A DNA stretch of 64,000 nt from Rotaria sp. Silwood1 (Eukaryota; Rotifera; Eurotatoria; Philodinida; Philodinidae), in assembly GCA_905250075.1 (NCBI GenBank), contig CAJNOP010000534.1:72613-136612 (forward strand). Reading direction: 5' to 3'. Under the pieces are notes generated by a model. It made no database searches, was not told the origin of the DNA, and worked only from the letters and a program-made list of their open reading frames with translations. Position 1 is the stretch's first letter. The number at the start of each line of letters is the position of its first letter. This document shows, in pieces, positions 25,503 through 38,812 of this stretch. The position numbers and the translations under genes are program-made.

Positions 25503-25643
25503 TGTGGGTGTGAGTGTGTGGGTGTGGGTGTAGATGTGGATGTGGATGTTGATGTGGGTGTGGGTGTGGATGGGCGTGAGTGTATATCACGCTTAGACCC
25601 ACACCCACACCCCACACCCACACCCACACCCACACTCACACCC
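25503..25643. repeat. Telomere-like fold-back, core shared with 58.8 kb
   Basis: A G-rich arm (GTGGGTGTGAGTGTG) and a C-rich arm (ending CACACTCACACCC) surround the core GATGGGCGTGAGTGTATATC, which continues ACGCTTAGACCC. The same core and much of the arms recur in the opposite orientation at 58790-58890. Flanks AAAGAT and AAAGGAT resemble an imperfect target duplication. A smaller degenerate fold-back lies at about 25105-25180. Confidence 0.75.
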
Positions 25644-25804
25644 AAAGGATATTTAGTAGATACTAAAAAAGAAGAAGAAACTGCATCGTTTTTCAAAGTT
25701 CCACAAGATCATAGTCTGGTGGTCTAAAAAATGCATATTCTTGGAAGACATTTGTGATGCTAAATTAAACGATGATTCATTCTTTTACAGGTAGTTACAC
25801 AAGT

Positions 25805-27230
25805 ATGACGTCAGATTTCAACTGCAATTATAGTTTTCAAGAATTGAACGCGGCGGAAGAGCATTTGGAAAATTATGTTATTTTTACACTTAGTGAAAAT
25901 ACCGATGCCAATGGGGATTCGCAAAAAGAACGTCGAAATATCTATTTATTCCACGTCGTGAAAAATGTCTATGCATTCTATGATGTTCAGAAATGTGTTG
26001 ATGCACTTGTATCGCTGACTGGAAAGAAGGTAATTCTGATTTTATTGAAAAATGAACCTTTAGATGACAAGACTATATCGGAGTTGCTTAAATACCGACA
26101 TGTGCTCTGTATTTACGATTGTGCATGTGATTTACCTTGGAGAAAACACTGGTCAACCATGGATTCATGTATAGATTCAGAAACGCCGATATTCACTTTA
26201 CCACTAGATTTTCTCTCACAACCGTTTAATACAATTGATGAATCGACTCAGATATTTATTATGAATCAATTGTTAATTAAGTTGTTGCTCGACTTCCCAA
26301 ATACTAGTCATGCAAAACAAAATTTTATTTCATATTGTCGTGAAAAAATTGATGAACTCGGAGTGACAGAAAAACAAATTGATGAATTCGAGAAGAATTA
26401 CACGTCCGACCAAGCTATTCATTGGTATACAAGACCCACATTCATTTTTCGAATTCTCCGTCAAGTATGCGCTTCAAGAGATTTGAAGCTAATTTTTAGA
26501 ATCCGATTCTTCATTGCTGATCTGTACTCCCAGTTAAAAACAATACATAGGGAGCAAGAGGAACACCTGTTGGAAATGAGTACCTTGCATATCTGGCGTG
26601 GTAGATTAATAAATAAAAAAGAACTTAGTTATTTTGCAGAAAACAAAAATCATGCATTTATTGCCGGTTCTTTCACATCCACCACCAGCAATGAAGATAT
26701 TGCTAAGATCTACTCAGGTATGGGAGAAATTCGTGATCAAGAAAAAATACGGGTTATATTTGCAATAACTATTGATACCTCAAGAAAGCTTAGCAATCCA
26801 GTGGCTTTTATTACGAAACAAAGCTCAATTCCAGATGATGATGAAGTATTGCTGTCAATTGGATTCATTTTTAGTATGGTTTCATCAATAGAGCTTAAGG
26901 TACTTCGAAAAACGAATTAGCTTCGTTTAGATCTAATTCATTTAGGACAATTACTACATTGTTAAACTGTATAGTGGACAGCGCGAAGAAGAACAACAGC
27001 TAGAGTTTTTTGGTAATTACTTAAGGCAGCAAACAAGAATATCGAATCCGTTCCTAGCAATAGCAGTATTGATGCAGAACATTACTACTGGTCGTTATGT
27101 CTCTGAATACCTTAATCTGATGACTGAGGAGATTGCATTCATCAATGCAGAGACAGATACAGATCTTCACAATAGCGCCTCTAATAGTGAAGCCGTGTAT
27201 TCACATCTAAAGGAATTCTTCATGACATTA
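25805..27230 (+). CDS. ART gene with variant D-x-E catalytic motif, 3' end degenerate
   Basis: Exon 1 is 25805-26899 and exon 2 is 26946-27230, separated by a 46-bp intron in phase 0. I start at ATG 25805 because a strong 3' splice site (TTCTTTTACAG) ends at 25790, inside the longer ORF that begins at 25772. The N-terminal alpha/beta domain is present but diverged (KVILILLKNEPLDD). The ART domain keeps the Arg (WRGRL) and serine motif (SFTSTTS), but the Glu-x-Glu site reads DDDEVLL, so the first Glu is Asp. Exon 2 continues the family pattern (YYIVKLYSG) and ends at a GTAAGT donor. No downstream exon joins it cleanly: the next 850 bases alternate between frames. Confidence 0.65.
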
Positions 27231-28086
27231 GTAAGTATCGCCGAGATAAGTATGTTTCAACTTGTGTAAAGTGTTTATAAGGAGAGAAAATATTAATGTG
27301 AGACAATTCTAAATTTAGCTTTAAGGAACCATATAAATCGTATGTCTGTGGAATGCTGGTTTCGTTATTTTCTAGAACGAGTTGAAGAATGCCAAAATGA
27401 TACGACCACTAGAACTAATGATCTATCGTCTATTTCTTCGGACGATCTCGAAGTCTAACTTTGAAGTACTGAACAAAATGGAAGGATTTCGTATCAACAA
27501 TTACACAACTATTTCTCGGTCATCGTGCATCATTCAATTGATGATCCCAAGCGGTCATTCTTTGCCTATGATTTATACGTTAACTAATCGGTCCATTATG
27601 TTGAGTTTAATAAGACAATATTTGTCTTCTTACTCAAGACCAACTGCTTTAAACGCGAAAGACTTCATGGAATGGTGTGCTCTAATATCTGGCATTCATT
27701 TTCCGTTAATTCAGCTCCATTTACAACTCCTTTGCACTTCCCAGACGATTACAAAATATTCGCTCTCAAAGAGGAACATTTTCTTCTCGCAAAAACTCCA
27801 TTATGCAAACTACGATACGTTCTTAAAAGACAACAGCTCAAAAATAAGTGTAGCTAATAAACAGATATTAGGCTCTAGAAGAGAAAAAATAGCTGCACTG
27901 AATGCCAACATTCCACCAAATGGGAACAGTTTTATCGTCCCCGTCATCAACAATGTTTCTGGAGACGATGACGCTCTATTGTTTTCAGATCTTATACTAG
28001 AAGATCAAGACTTAATCAGACTAACGGTTAGACGCTGGCGTAGGATTTTTGACGATTTTAGAAGTTCAAAGGACACTCAATTATGA
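27231..28086 (+). pseudogene. Degenerate 3' part of the ART gene
   Basis: Coding-like protein appears in two frames. One frame (27330-27860) holds RMSVECWFRYFLERVEEC and PDDYKIFALKEEHF but has stops near 27456 and 27590. Another is open from 27382 to 28086 and ends convincingly (LTVRRWRRIFDDFRSSKD). This looks like a formerly continuous reading frame broken by frameshifts. No TPR is recognisable, so the tail differs from the other ART genes. Confidence 0.4.
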
Positions 28087-28180
28087 GTATCGATAAGTGT
28101 AAATCAAGAAATAAATGGATAAACCGAATTTCTTGGGAAAGATAAAATAGCAAACGCTTATGGCTCCAGGTCCCAGGCTG

Positions 28181-28265
28181 TGGATGTTGATTTCTTCTCT
28201 TCCGACACTCACCTACACCCACAATGACACCCTTACGTAGGGTGTGGGTGTGGGGTGTGGGTGTA
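28181..28265. repeat. Telomere-like repeat patch
   Basis: A degenerate G-rich then C-rich hairpin (GTGGATG to CACCTACACCCAC) is directly followed by AGGGTGTGGGTGTGGGGTGT without a C-rich partner. This is the one place where a C-rich stretch precedes a G-rich one. Confidence 0.6.
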
Positions 28266-29106
28266 AATTAAATAGAATACAGACTGATCTATATCTCTCT
28301 GATACAAATCAATCTACTACCCAAGCAGACAATGAACGGTGATAGCAGCGTTTAAACACGTTGCAGAAGCGTTTTAATGCGTGCAAACGTGTTTACCGCT
28401 AGATTTTTCACTTTTACATCGTTTTTTACAGTTTACCCTCAAACAACTCTGGAATAAACGGTTAAAAACGTCCTATAATCGTGCTTTCATCAGCAAAACA
28501 CGTTTTAACGATATATAAAAACTAGGTCGTTACATGACTATTATGTTGTTAGTAAATAGCATTTGTTACCAATTAACAGATAGTTGTAAGTGATAATTAT
28601 TAAGTAGTAGATTTAACTATTTTGTGGCACTTATTTGCAGTAGAATGAATCAAAACCAAGTATCAGTAAATAAAAAACAACAAGTCGTAACTTTACGTGT
28701 AAGTGGTATACATTGATACTTGTTGCTTTAGCAGCGACCGAAAACTAATAATCAGCAACGTGTCCTTAATACTGATGAGCAATAAAAAATAGAATTTGCC
28801 ATTTATTGTTAATAATTAAAAAATTTCTCGAAGGCAAAGACATTTTGTATTACCGATACGTACAAGTGAAAGTAACGTGAAATATGAGGACTCTATTCAG
28901 TCACTTTTAATAATGTTTGTGCACTCAGTTTCTAGGCATATTTTCTCTGTATGTGTGTGATAACACTTGAATTTTACCAAAAAGAAATGAAAAATAATGT
29001 TCTCTATTACATGTTGAAATCGTTCTTTATTGAATAATAAAATATATATACTTTATTTAACTCCGAATGAAGCATCAGATTAAGGTGAAAGGTTTAATAT
29101 ATATGC
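28266..29106. other. Intergenic, nothing recognised
   Basis: AT-rich sequence with no supported gene, repeat or RNA. Confidence 0.4.
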
Positions 29107-32100
29107 TCATGTGCTCTCAGAAAAATTTGGATATCGAGAAAAGACAAATTTGTTTGGTGTTAATGCTTCATGAACACGAAAAGCAAGTTTTTCTTTGATT
29201 TGCTGAGGTTTGACTAAGACAAATTGAGGTACTGAGCAGAGATAGCCTTGTAACACATTGGTACATTCATACTGTATATCATTAATACATAGAGTATCAG
29301 CAACCGATAGTATCTTAGCTTGTTCGATAAACAGCATAACATTATTTTGTTTAATATCGATTAGTTTTATTGCACAACGAAGAAAACCTATTCGCAGCTT
29401 GGTTGTATCATCTGAATCATGATAAAGGAGGCATCCATCATGTGTTCGACTGGTAGTTGGAAGTTTTTTGTGAGATAATCGCAGTCCATTGTAAAAGATT
29501 GTCCGATATAATTCGTATTGCCGGTTTTTAATATATGAATCAATGATAGAAAATGGTTGAATGCGATGATGAAAATGAATATCTGGAGATAAGTAGTTGT
29601 TGGTAGAACGTGGACGTGTTGGCTTCGCAGAGGAATTTATTTGATTAATGAAGAGCTTAAATGAAGGTAAGAAATTCTTTTTCTCAAATTCAAGCCAACT
29701 ATGATGAAGTAGCTCAAGATTATAACAAATTTCACTTGATGGTTGACTTGGATCACGAACTGTTGGAACAAGTGCACCTGTAAATTAAATTGAAAACCGA
29801 ATCTCATTTGCTTTTATTTTCGATATCAAAAGTTCCTTAGTATCGACTGGAAATATATGACTCTGATTCTTTTTCATTATGACGATCGTGAATAACTGAA
29901 TACTCAATAAATCATTTGAATAGTTTGTCAAAAAGAAATCAACTCTGTCGAATGTGACTATCATCTAACAGGTAATACTTAAAAGAAGCTATGGCTCTCT
30001 ATAAAATATAAAAATCAAATGGCTTTATAGAATATGCTTTTCCGTCTCAAAATTATATATAAACATAATTCAATATTGAATCTATTTTACATTTTTATTT
30101 TTATTTTTTTTATATCATACCTTAGCACATTCTATTTCAATTATCCCAATTTATATCGTTACTGATCATTATTAAAAAAAAGAATATGCCCATTAAATAT
30201 TTCGACGAGTTTCTTTCACCGATATCCGAAAACATACATAACAATAAGTGATTCAAAATTGAATGTGGAATAGTTCATAATCGGACCATATTCACGAACT
30301 GATGAAGCAACATGAGCAACCGAATGTACGACCGATACGATGTGTCGTTTCTAGAAAAGTGACGTTTTGCTATTAAGATGACGTAGCTTTCTTATTAATC
30401 GGGTGCTCACTGTGTATAAATATTCGAATTCTTGATTGAAGTACTTGAGCAATGCATCAATTTTTTTGATCATTTCCTCGTCGATATTTCTTGCGTCTGC
30501 CAAATGAAGAGAAAAGGCTAATGCTTGTAAATGTTTGTACTGATTATTGTTTAATGCAAGTTGAAAACAACTATACAAAAAAACATCAAAAACACAATTT
30601 TATTTAAACAAAGATAATCAAATAAACACTGACTTATAACCCATTAAAAGACATAGCCTTAATTCATTCTCTTTCTACTGATGATAGTATTGCAGATATC
30701 TCGGCACTCGATAAGTGGAAGTCGGAAAAGAATTGCATTAAAAGCAATTTCAACTTCTTTTCGTTGATTAAAAATACTTATACTAATTGTTGTATTTTTT
30801 CTATCAGATGGTAATTCTAGCCAAATTTTAAGTAGTTTGAGCTAGAAACAAAAGAAAGAAAGATTGATTTTAACATAAAGATACTTTAGACTATGTAACA
30901 AAGTTGATCAATAAAAAAGAAGTGTTTGTTGTATGCTACAAAAAACTGTATAAACAACAGTATCGACATATTTGTTAAATCAATGACTAGAAATAGATTA
31001 GTAAAGAGAATAATGAGGATAATAGCTTTTCTAATTCATTCAGTTTTTTTAAGATGCTTATAATGCTAACGTATTTATTGATTAATTTTATCTTTGTATA
31101 GTATATACTCGAAGATGTTTGTTTCTTGGAGAAAAAAAGATTACATTAAGAAAATGGTGATTCGAATGATAACTATAGCGATATATATTTGTTTCTTAAA
31201 ATAATCAAAAAAAGAAATAATTTTTTTAAAGAAAAGCAAGAATTTTTGATATAGCGAAAGTTGTAACTCCAAGAAAAATATAATCTTGATGGATGATTTT
31301 TAGAAATAATGGAAACCACTGTCACATTCATTTTAAAAGACAAAGACAATTGTGCTGAGAAAAGATAAAAGAATGCACAAGTAACTTACAAATATTCCAG
31401 AATATAAGTTGTGTAAAGAATCTGTTAAAAATGATTGTCCCATATTAAAAAGACGAAGTCTTCTCAATGCACACGGACCAAAATGTCCGTTGGCTTCGTC
31501 ATTGTTAGCACCTGTTAACGAATTACGACGTGCACGTTGTTTTTTATTCTATTATAATAAAAAGAGAATCTGAGTTAAAAAGCAGAGAAATTTGTTTGCA
31601 TACTTTTTCTAAAACTTTCATAGCTGCATCGTAGGTGTGATTCGAACGAAGATGAGGTGGATTTATTTGATCAAGTGGAAAACAACGAATGTGTCCTTTT
31701 CCTGCAGGAACACTTTTGCCTTGACATATCGAAAAAATATAGTTATTAAAGAATAATAAATCTTTAAAAAAAGTTTTATTTACTTACCAACTACTTGGCA
31801 TTTAGCACACCCATAAAAACCCCCAATATCAATCATATTCTGGATGATGGATTGAGCTGGTTTATCTGAAACAATTCCAAGTAAATACACCGCAACACGA
31901 CTAACAATAAGACTTGATGAAGAACGAGTATCATTTGGTGATGGTAAACATACATCAATACTATCTTCGAATTCAATTAATTGATCAACTAGAATATCTA
32001 ACAATGGCTGAAACTCAGCTCGTTTGGGTTTTTGTGAACCATAAGAAATCATTCCAATAATCATATTAGGTAATTGAAAACGAAAATCACGTGGAACTTC

Positions 32101-33323
32101 ATTAATTACAATCATAGTTATCCATAATGAACGTGGAATTTTCTGAACCAAAGCACCATCAGAATTGAGAGTTAAAGTGATGAAGAGGGGTTGTTCCATT
32201 TCACGAATACTTGAATGTGCAAGTCCATCTACAACATCAGTCATATCACCATCGTTTGTTCCTGTGTGTATCAACGGTATACGTTCTAAAATGGATTTGA
32301 TTTGCTCACTAAGTGTGAACATATAGTTAACAGTTGGTGCTCGAACATATCCAGGATGGCTAGTACAGCTTGAAACTGGACATTTTTCTGTATCCATATT
32401 AAGTCTGTAACATGTTGGACAGACAACCGCAAGTTTTAGTAGAAATTTTAATATACCAAGTGGGTTTACTAATCGATATATCGATCTGTAATCAGCTGGA
32501 ACATTTTTTACACCAAGTAGATGTAATAAACGACAAATATCTGTGATGGACGATTTGGATAGTTGATGATGATGTCGAAATAATGAAAGAAGAACTGCTA
32601 TTTCCAGAGTAGTGTGTGTACGAGAATGATTCAAGCTAGTTTCCTCTTCCTCATCTTCAGAACTTGTACTGCAGCTGTTTGATGATGATGATGGTGATGA
32701 TGATTGACCTTTCTTATAACTACAAAAATTTTGATCTGACTGCACCTCGTTGCTGTTGTCAGATAATTCATCAATATTTTGTTCTCCTTCAGAAATTATT
32801 GATTGCCAATCAACATCATTATCATCTAAATCTTCTGAATCAAATGGGATCATATGCTGTTGAACATTATTGATATTTACATCAAGAACATTTGAAGATT
32901 TTGAACTAAAAATATTATTGGACGTAGATGATAATGTAACGTGCCAATCAATATGTGAAGAGACGTTAGGAAATAGACTTAGTAGTTTGCGATGATAAGC
33001 AAGAATATTTTGTACACGTTCATTTATAATCAGTGGTGGATGAGATGTATGATGAATAACCTGTGGTATAGCTGAATATGTTGAAGAGCTAAAAAGATCA
33101 CACTTCTTTCAAATAGTTAAAAAACACTGTCAAATAGGGGTGTGGGTGTCGATGTAGATAATTAGGAGAGACACCAAGCCACCCACCCTCACACCCACAC
33201 CCACACCCAGCCACACCCACACCCACACCCACACCCCACACCCACACCCTCTAGTTTCCAAAGGCCACTGGACTCACTCTTTGGTGTGGATGTAATTACT
33301 CGACGGCTGCCATCCTCCGTCAT
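29107..33323 (-). pseudogene. CACTA (En/Spm, Tnp2-like) transposase relic, multi-exon
   Basis: Exons that splice in phase: 33323-33278, 33071-31788, 31719-31604, 31548-31390, then 30841 onward, 30570 onward and 29777-29107. The N-terminus is acidic and Ser-rich. A zinc-ribbon-like CPTCYRLN...CPVSSC precedes the segment ITLTLNSDGALVQK with SLWITMIVINEVP, the signature of animal CACTA transposases. Later blocks also fit: CAKCQVVGK, GKGHIRCFP, FLTDSLHNLYSG and SVREYGPIMNYSTFNFE. Damage: a frameshift near 30670-30700, an in-frame TAG at 30351-30353, and a phase mismatch into the last exon. Hence a relic, although the last exon is fully open (about 220 codons). I did not find CACTA termini. The first intron would contain a telomere-like fold-back; exon 1 is the weakest part of the model. 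Confidence 0.65.
33135..33253. repeat. Telomere-like fold-back
   Basis: GGGGTGTGGGTGTCGATG opens it, and CACACCCACACCC repeats end in CACACCCT. It lies between the CACTA relic and a broken F-box/LRR tail, so several unrelated fragments meet here. No target duplication seen. Confidence 0.75.
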
Positions 33324-33360
33324 ATTATTTGTTTGGCACAATTAACTAATCTAACTATAA

Positions 33361-33811
33361 ATTCGGGTGCGTTTTGGTTCGATCAATTTCTTGAATTATA
33401 AAGTATTACACCCAATATTCAAACATTAAAACTTTATTCTATACGTTTGTATCAATCAAATCCAGTGTCAGTACAGCAAACTGAATTTTTTCGTTTGGTA
33501 CGCAATAGAAACAAGATTACAAGTTTGGCTATTTCTCATATTTGTTCATTAGATGAATATAAACTAATTGTCGCTTTGTGTCTTCGATTACAACATAAGA
33601 TACTGAATATTTCAATAAATGATCTTGAATCCATTTTTAAATTACTATTGATGAAAACTAACGCAAATACTCGTCATTTATTCTCATTGTGTCTTCTAAA
33701 TGCAAATACACTAATGTATGAAATATTAAAGATTATGATCGATTCCAAAAAGTTTCGATAACTATTCAATCAAATTAGTCGATAAAAAATTGTATTTATA
33801 GTGGTAACATT
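33361..33811 (+). pseudogene. F-box/LRR-type protein, 3' fragment
   Basis: Frame reading FWFDQFLEL, stop, SITPNIQTLKLYSIRLYQS, then a long open part with RLVRNRNKITSLAI and LCLRLQHKILNISINDLESI. These are leucine-rich patterns I associate with the large F-box family of bdelloids. The frame ends at 33761, but the usual tail (DNYSIKLVDKKLYL) continues in another frame to about 33811, so there is one stop and one frameshift. The 5' part with the F-box is absent: a truncated pseudogene. Confidence 0.5.
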
Positions 33812-35596
33812 GATTTCTGACATCGTCTTTCTACAGACTGTCATAAATAAAATATAATAAAATCACTTTTGTTTTGGGATATGAGTGTGAATATTGGTCT
33901 GAACAATAGCTATAAACACACTTGACATCCTTCTTTATTGATAAAGTACACAAATATTAATTTATTTCAGCTATTGACCTATAGTTGTATTTACTTTGTC
34001 AGTGAGAGAATTAGATTCCGATAATACCCTGATCGAATTTTATTATTAATAAGTATGGTACATATGATGAAAATTTTTTAAGTTTCGTATGTTATTCAAT
34101 CTATTCATGTGGAATCATTTCAATTATTGAACTAAATTGAAAAAGATGAAGAAACGTTTTGATTAATATCAACAAAAAGAATTTGTTTATCAATTTCCAT
34201 ATTTGAGTATGAGTGTGTAGGTGAGAAAAGGACTTATCCATAGACATACCTTTGTACTCAGGCATCTATGTACATGCACACAAAAACAAAAGTTTTTTTT
34301 TTCTAACGTTCTTTCCCTTAAAAAAATCAACATATTTGTTTCACTTTCTGAGTTCTTTTTTAATTCAAGAATTCTATTTTCATTGTATGAAATCTGTACG
34401 ATAATGGTAAGAGTGAATCAACTTCTACCACTTAAAGATTGATAATTTTGAAGTTTCATTTTCATTCCTCTCCATGGTAAGGTAAAGAGACATGCAAACT
34501 GTTGTTACATTAGTTCACATTTTGTGATCTATGGTTTTGTCTTTGTTGAGTCTTGATGATATAAGAAAGTTTTTCTAAGACCACATATTCAACAGCAGCA
34601 ACACCAGTGATAAAAAGAAACTGTTGAAGCTAGAGAAATTTTTTGAGATATTCATAACATCCACTCATTCAAAATTTTTTCCTCATTAATTTAGATGTGA
34701 CCATTGAAGAATCAGAAAAATTTTTTTAGTATTCTTTCTCTCAACTCTCTTACTCTGCAGAATAAGAGATTTACCTAGAAAGCCAAAGACTTTGGAAGAA
34801 AAGTGTTTTAGTATTCAAATAGGTGTTTGTACCAAATAAGTACCGAAAAGACATGATTTTTGCTAAGGAAGACCTTTTTAGTGGAAAAATAGTTATTTTA
34901 TTCAAAAAATGGTATTTTACTCAAAAACTAAATTTTTAAATGTTTTAATAAAAATCAATGAAATAGATAAAAACGGACTTCCAATAAAATAAAACATATT
35001 TGTGAATCACTTGTAAACAATATTACTTAATTGAAACAAGATTTGAAAAGTCGTTTGTGAATGACACCACCAAATTTTGACGTTTTTTATCATTGCTTCC
35101 ATGTTCCATTGATGGTATAACTAGAAAAACCTTGCAGAGGAGCAGACGGAGTCAACCATCATTTGTGACTGGATAAGAGGCGTTTTCGATAAACTGATGG
35201 ATACAGTTTGAATATTAGTATAATCGTTAAGAAGTTTATAACAAATAATGACCAATTTACATAATTAGATAATTTATGATATGTTTTAATTGATGAACAG
35301 TCTTCTAAAACAATTTGGCAACAGAAGAATCGATTTGCAAAATTCTTTCCTTATTCATTATGAAGTAGAGTCAACAAAGTACACTCTAAAATTCCTCGTG
35401 TAATTTTTTGTTTTTAGCTTCCATTACAGCATCAGTTGTGTTTTTCTTAATCTGCAAATCGAGTCATCTTTTGAAGACTAATTAGTAATGTAGAAAAGAA
35501 ATGACAGAATCGAGGGATTTTCACATAGTCATATACGGCTACAAACATTCTAAAGCGATTGTTTGATCATGTAAAAGCATCGCATAAATATAAGTG
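33812..35596. other. Intergenic, nothing recognised
   Basis: AT-rich; no supported gene or element. Confidence 0.4.
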
Positions 35597-35754
35597 AGGC
35601 GTGTGGGTGTGGGTATGAGTGGGGTGTGACTGTGGCTGTGGCTGGGTGTGGGTGAATGTGGGTATGAGTGTAAGTGGATGTTGGGGTTGGCTGCTCCTAG
35701 TTCACAACCATACCCTCTCACATCCTCACCCACACCCACTCACACTCACATCCT
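35597..35754. repeat. Telomere-like fold-back, degenerate
   Basis: The G-rich arm begins GGCGTGTGGGTGTGGGTATG; the C-rich arm ends CACCCACTCACACTCACATC. The centre contains GGCTGCTCCTAG. More point-diverged than the copies at 40 or 57 kb, so probably older. Confidence 0.65.
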
Positions 35755-36244
35755 TTTCAAATATCTCTTAAAAATCCTTCTTGGTGCATATATTTTATTA
35801 GAATTAAAACTTGCGAAAAATACAGAAAAAAATAAAGGAAAAATCCACAAAGAATCAAAAGCAAAATTCAGAAAAAACAAATGTTAAATATGTCAGAATA
35901 ACAGACTAAGGAACTAACTACCTTATAATATCCGATGATAATAATAGATGATGGGATTGCTTCCTTTATGACGTGTGTGCGTATTTGTGTTACATTTCCT
36001 GCAAAGAAAAAGAGTGAATTAATCTAATATTATAAAGCACTCGAACCGATAGTCTCAAAATAGGATGCATGAATGATGAAATAAAATATCAGAGACATTA
36101 TCTCGATGAATTATCATTATAAAACCGTATTAACACAACATACCTGGCTCATTGAACACTCTATTCAGATTCTTCTCACTTCGAAGAAATAATAATGGAC
36201 CTCTAGCTATCATCAAAGACCACACGGCAAGTGGATAATTCATA
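35755..36244. other. Intergenic, nothing recognised
   Basis: Non-coding spacer between the fold-back and the satellite array. Confidence 0.4.
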
Positions 36245-38790
36245 CTAATGTACAATTCAAATATTTTGCTCAATGCGAAGCAAATATTTAGAGTTGATTA
36301 CATGATCGACGAACAGACGGTAGATGAATAAATCATAGAAGGATTCTATTCATATATTTTGCTGAATTCGAAGCAAATATTAGGAGTTGATTCCATGATC
36401 GATAAACACACGACAAACGAATAGATCAAACAAAGGTCCTATTAAAATATTATGCTCAATTCGAAGCAAAGGCCGGAAGTTGATAACATCGTCGACGAAC
36501 ACACAACAAATGAATAATTCATAAAAGAATTCTATTCAAATCTTTTGCTCAATTCGAAGCAAAGATTTGAAGTTGATTACATCATCGACGGACACATGAC
36601 AAATGAATAATTCATACGAAGATTCTATTCAAATATTTTGCTGAATTCGAAGGAAAGATTTGGAGTTGATTACATGATCAACAAACATACGGTAAATGAA
36701 TAAATCATAGGAAGATTCTATACAAATATTTTGCTCAATTCGAAGCAAAGATTTGGAGTTGATTACATGCATCCCGAACACAGGACAAATGACTAGTTCA
36801 TAGCAAGATTCGACTCAAATATTTGCTCAATTCGAAGCAAATATTTAGAGTTGAATACATGATCGACGAACACACGGTAGATGAATAAATCATAACAAAA
36901 TTCTACACAAATATTTTGCTTAGTTTGAAGCAAAGAGTGGGAGTTAATTACATGATCAATGAACACACGACAAATGAATAATTCATACCAAGATTCTATT
37001 GAAATAGTTTCCTCAATTCAGAGGAAAGATTTGAAGTTGTTTACATGATCGACGAACACACAACAAATGAATAATTCATAATACAAAGGTTCTATTCAAA
37101 TATTTTGCTGAATTCAGAGCAAAGATTTGCACCTTATTACATGCTCGAGGAATACATGAAAAATGAATAATTCATACGAAGATTCTATTCAAATATTTTG
37201 CTCAATTCGAAGCAAAGATTTGAAGTTGATTACATGATCGACGAACACACGACAATTGATTACTTCATACCAAGATTCTATTCAAATATTTAGCTGAAGT
37301 CGAAGCAAAGATTTGGAGTTGATTATATCATCGACGAACACACGACAAATGAATAATTCATAGAAAGATACTACTCAAATATTTTTCTCAATTCAAAGCA
37401 AATATTTGCAGTTAATATCATGCTCGAGGAACACATAACACATGAATAATTCAAACAAAGAATCTATTAAAATATATTGCTCACTTGAAAGCAATTTTTG
37501 GAGTGGGCTATATAATCGAAGATCGGTCGACATATGAATAATACAAACAATCAAGATTTTATTCAGATATTTTGTTCAATTCGAAAAAGACAAAGATGGC
37601 TATATGATTGATGAACACACGACAAATAAATAATACGTAGAAAGATTCTATTCATATATTTTGCTGAAATCGAAGCAAAGGTTTGCAGCTAATTGTATCA
37701 TCAGTGAACACACGAGCAATGATTAATTCATATGAAGATTCTATTCAAATCTTTTGCTCAATTCGACGCAAAGATTTGGAGTTGATTACATCATCGACGG
37801 ACACACGACAAATAAATAATTCATACGAAGATTCTAGTCGAATATTTTGCTCAATTCGAAGCTATGATTTATAGTTTATTACATCGTCGACGAGCACACT
37901 ACAAATGAGTAACTCATACCAAGATTGTATTGAAATATTTTGCTCACTTCAAAGGAAAGATTTGAAGTTCATTACACGATCGATGAATACACGGGAAATG
38001 AATAATTCAAACAGAGCTTCGATTCAAAGATTGTGATAGCTCGGTAGAAAAGGGTTGAGACTGATAAGATGACCGAATATCACATGTCAAATGAAAAGTT
38101 TTTATAATTTTTTTTTCAATTATCTTGCTCGCTTCGAAAATAGATAAAAATGGCTATATAATCGATGAACACAGCTCAACTGAATAATTCATAGAAAAAT
38201 TCTATTCAAATATTTTGGTCAATTCGAAGCAAAAGAATTGGAATTGATTACACGACCCATGAATACACGACAAATGAATAATTCATACCAAGATTCTATT
38301 GGAATATTTTGCTCAATTCAAAGCAAAGATTGGTGTTGATTACATGATCGACGAACACACACGACAAATGAATAATTTATACCAAGATTCTATTTAAAGA
38401 TTTTGCTGAATTTGATTGAAAGATTTGGAGTTGATTAGATAAACAAAAAACACATGATAACTGATTACTTCATACGAGGATTCTATTGGAATATTTTGCT
38501 CAATTCAAAGCAAAGATTGGAGTTGATGACATGATCGATGAACATATGAAAAATGAGTAATTCATAATAAGGTTCTATTCAAATATTTTCTTCTTCTTAG
38601 AGAAAAAAAATTGTAATTCATTATTGGATCGACTAACACACGACAAATGAATAATTGAAACAAAGCTTCGATTCAGATATTTTGGACACTTTGAAGCCAT
38701 ACTTTTAGAGGCACTAATATAGTTGGAGATGATATGGCAAATGAACACTTCGTAGCTTGAGGGTTCTATTCGAATACTTCGCTGTGTGAT
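36245..38790. repeat. 93-bp satellite array, about 27 copies
   Basis: Each unit contains TTCAAATATTTTGCTCAATT, CGAAGCAAAGATTTGGAGTT, GATTACATGATCGACGAACA and CACGACAAATGAATAATTCA. The first spacings of TTTTGCT are 93, 93, 93, 93, 93, 92, 93, 93, 96 and 93 bases. Units are 75-95 percent alike by eye and decay toward the right. Ninety-three is 31 codons, but every frame of the consensus contains a stop, so I do not call it coding. The array runs up to a small secreted-peptide ORF on the minus strand. Confidence 0.9.
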
Positions 38791-38812
38791 ATATGTAGCG
38801 TCTGTGGCGTCT

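Noticed and set aside
37683..37874. ORF inside the 93-bp satellite as a repeat protein
   Set aside because: The consensus unit has a stop in every frame; this ORF exists only because two units carry a substitution in the usual TGA.
36245..38790. CRISPR array
   Set aside because: The whole 93-bp unit repeats with gradual decay; there are no unique spacers, and the context is eukaryotic.
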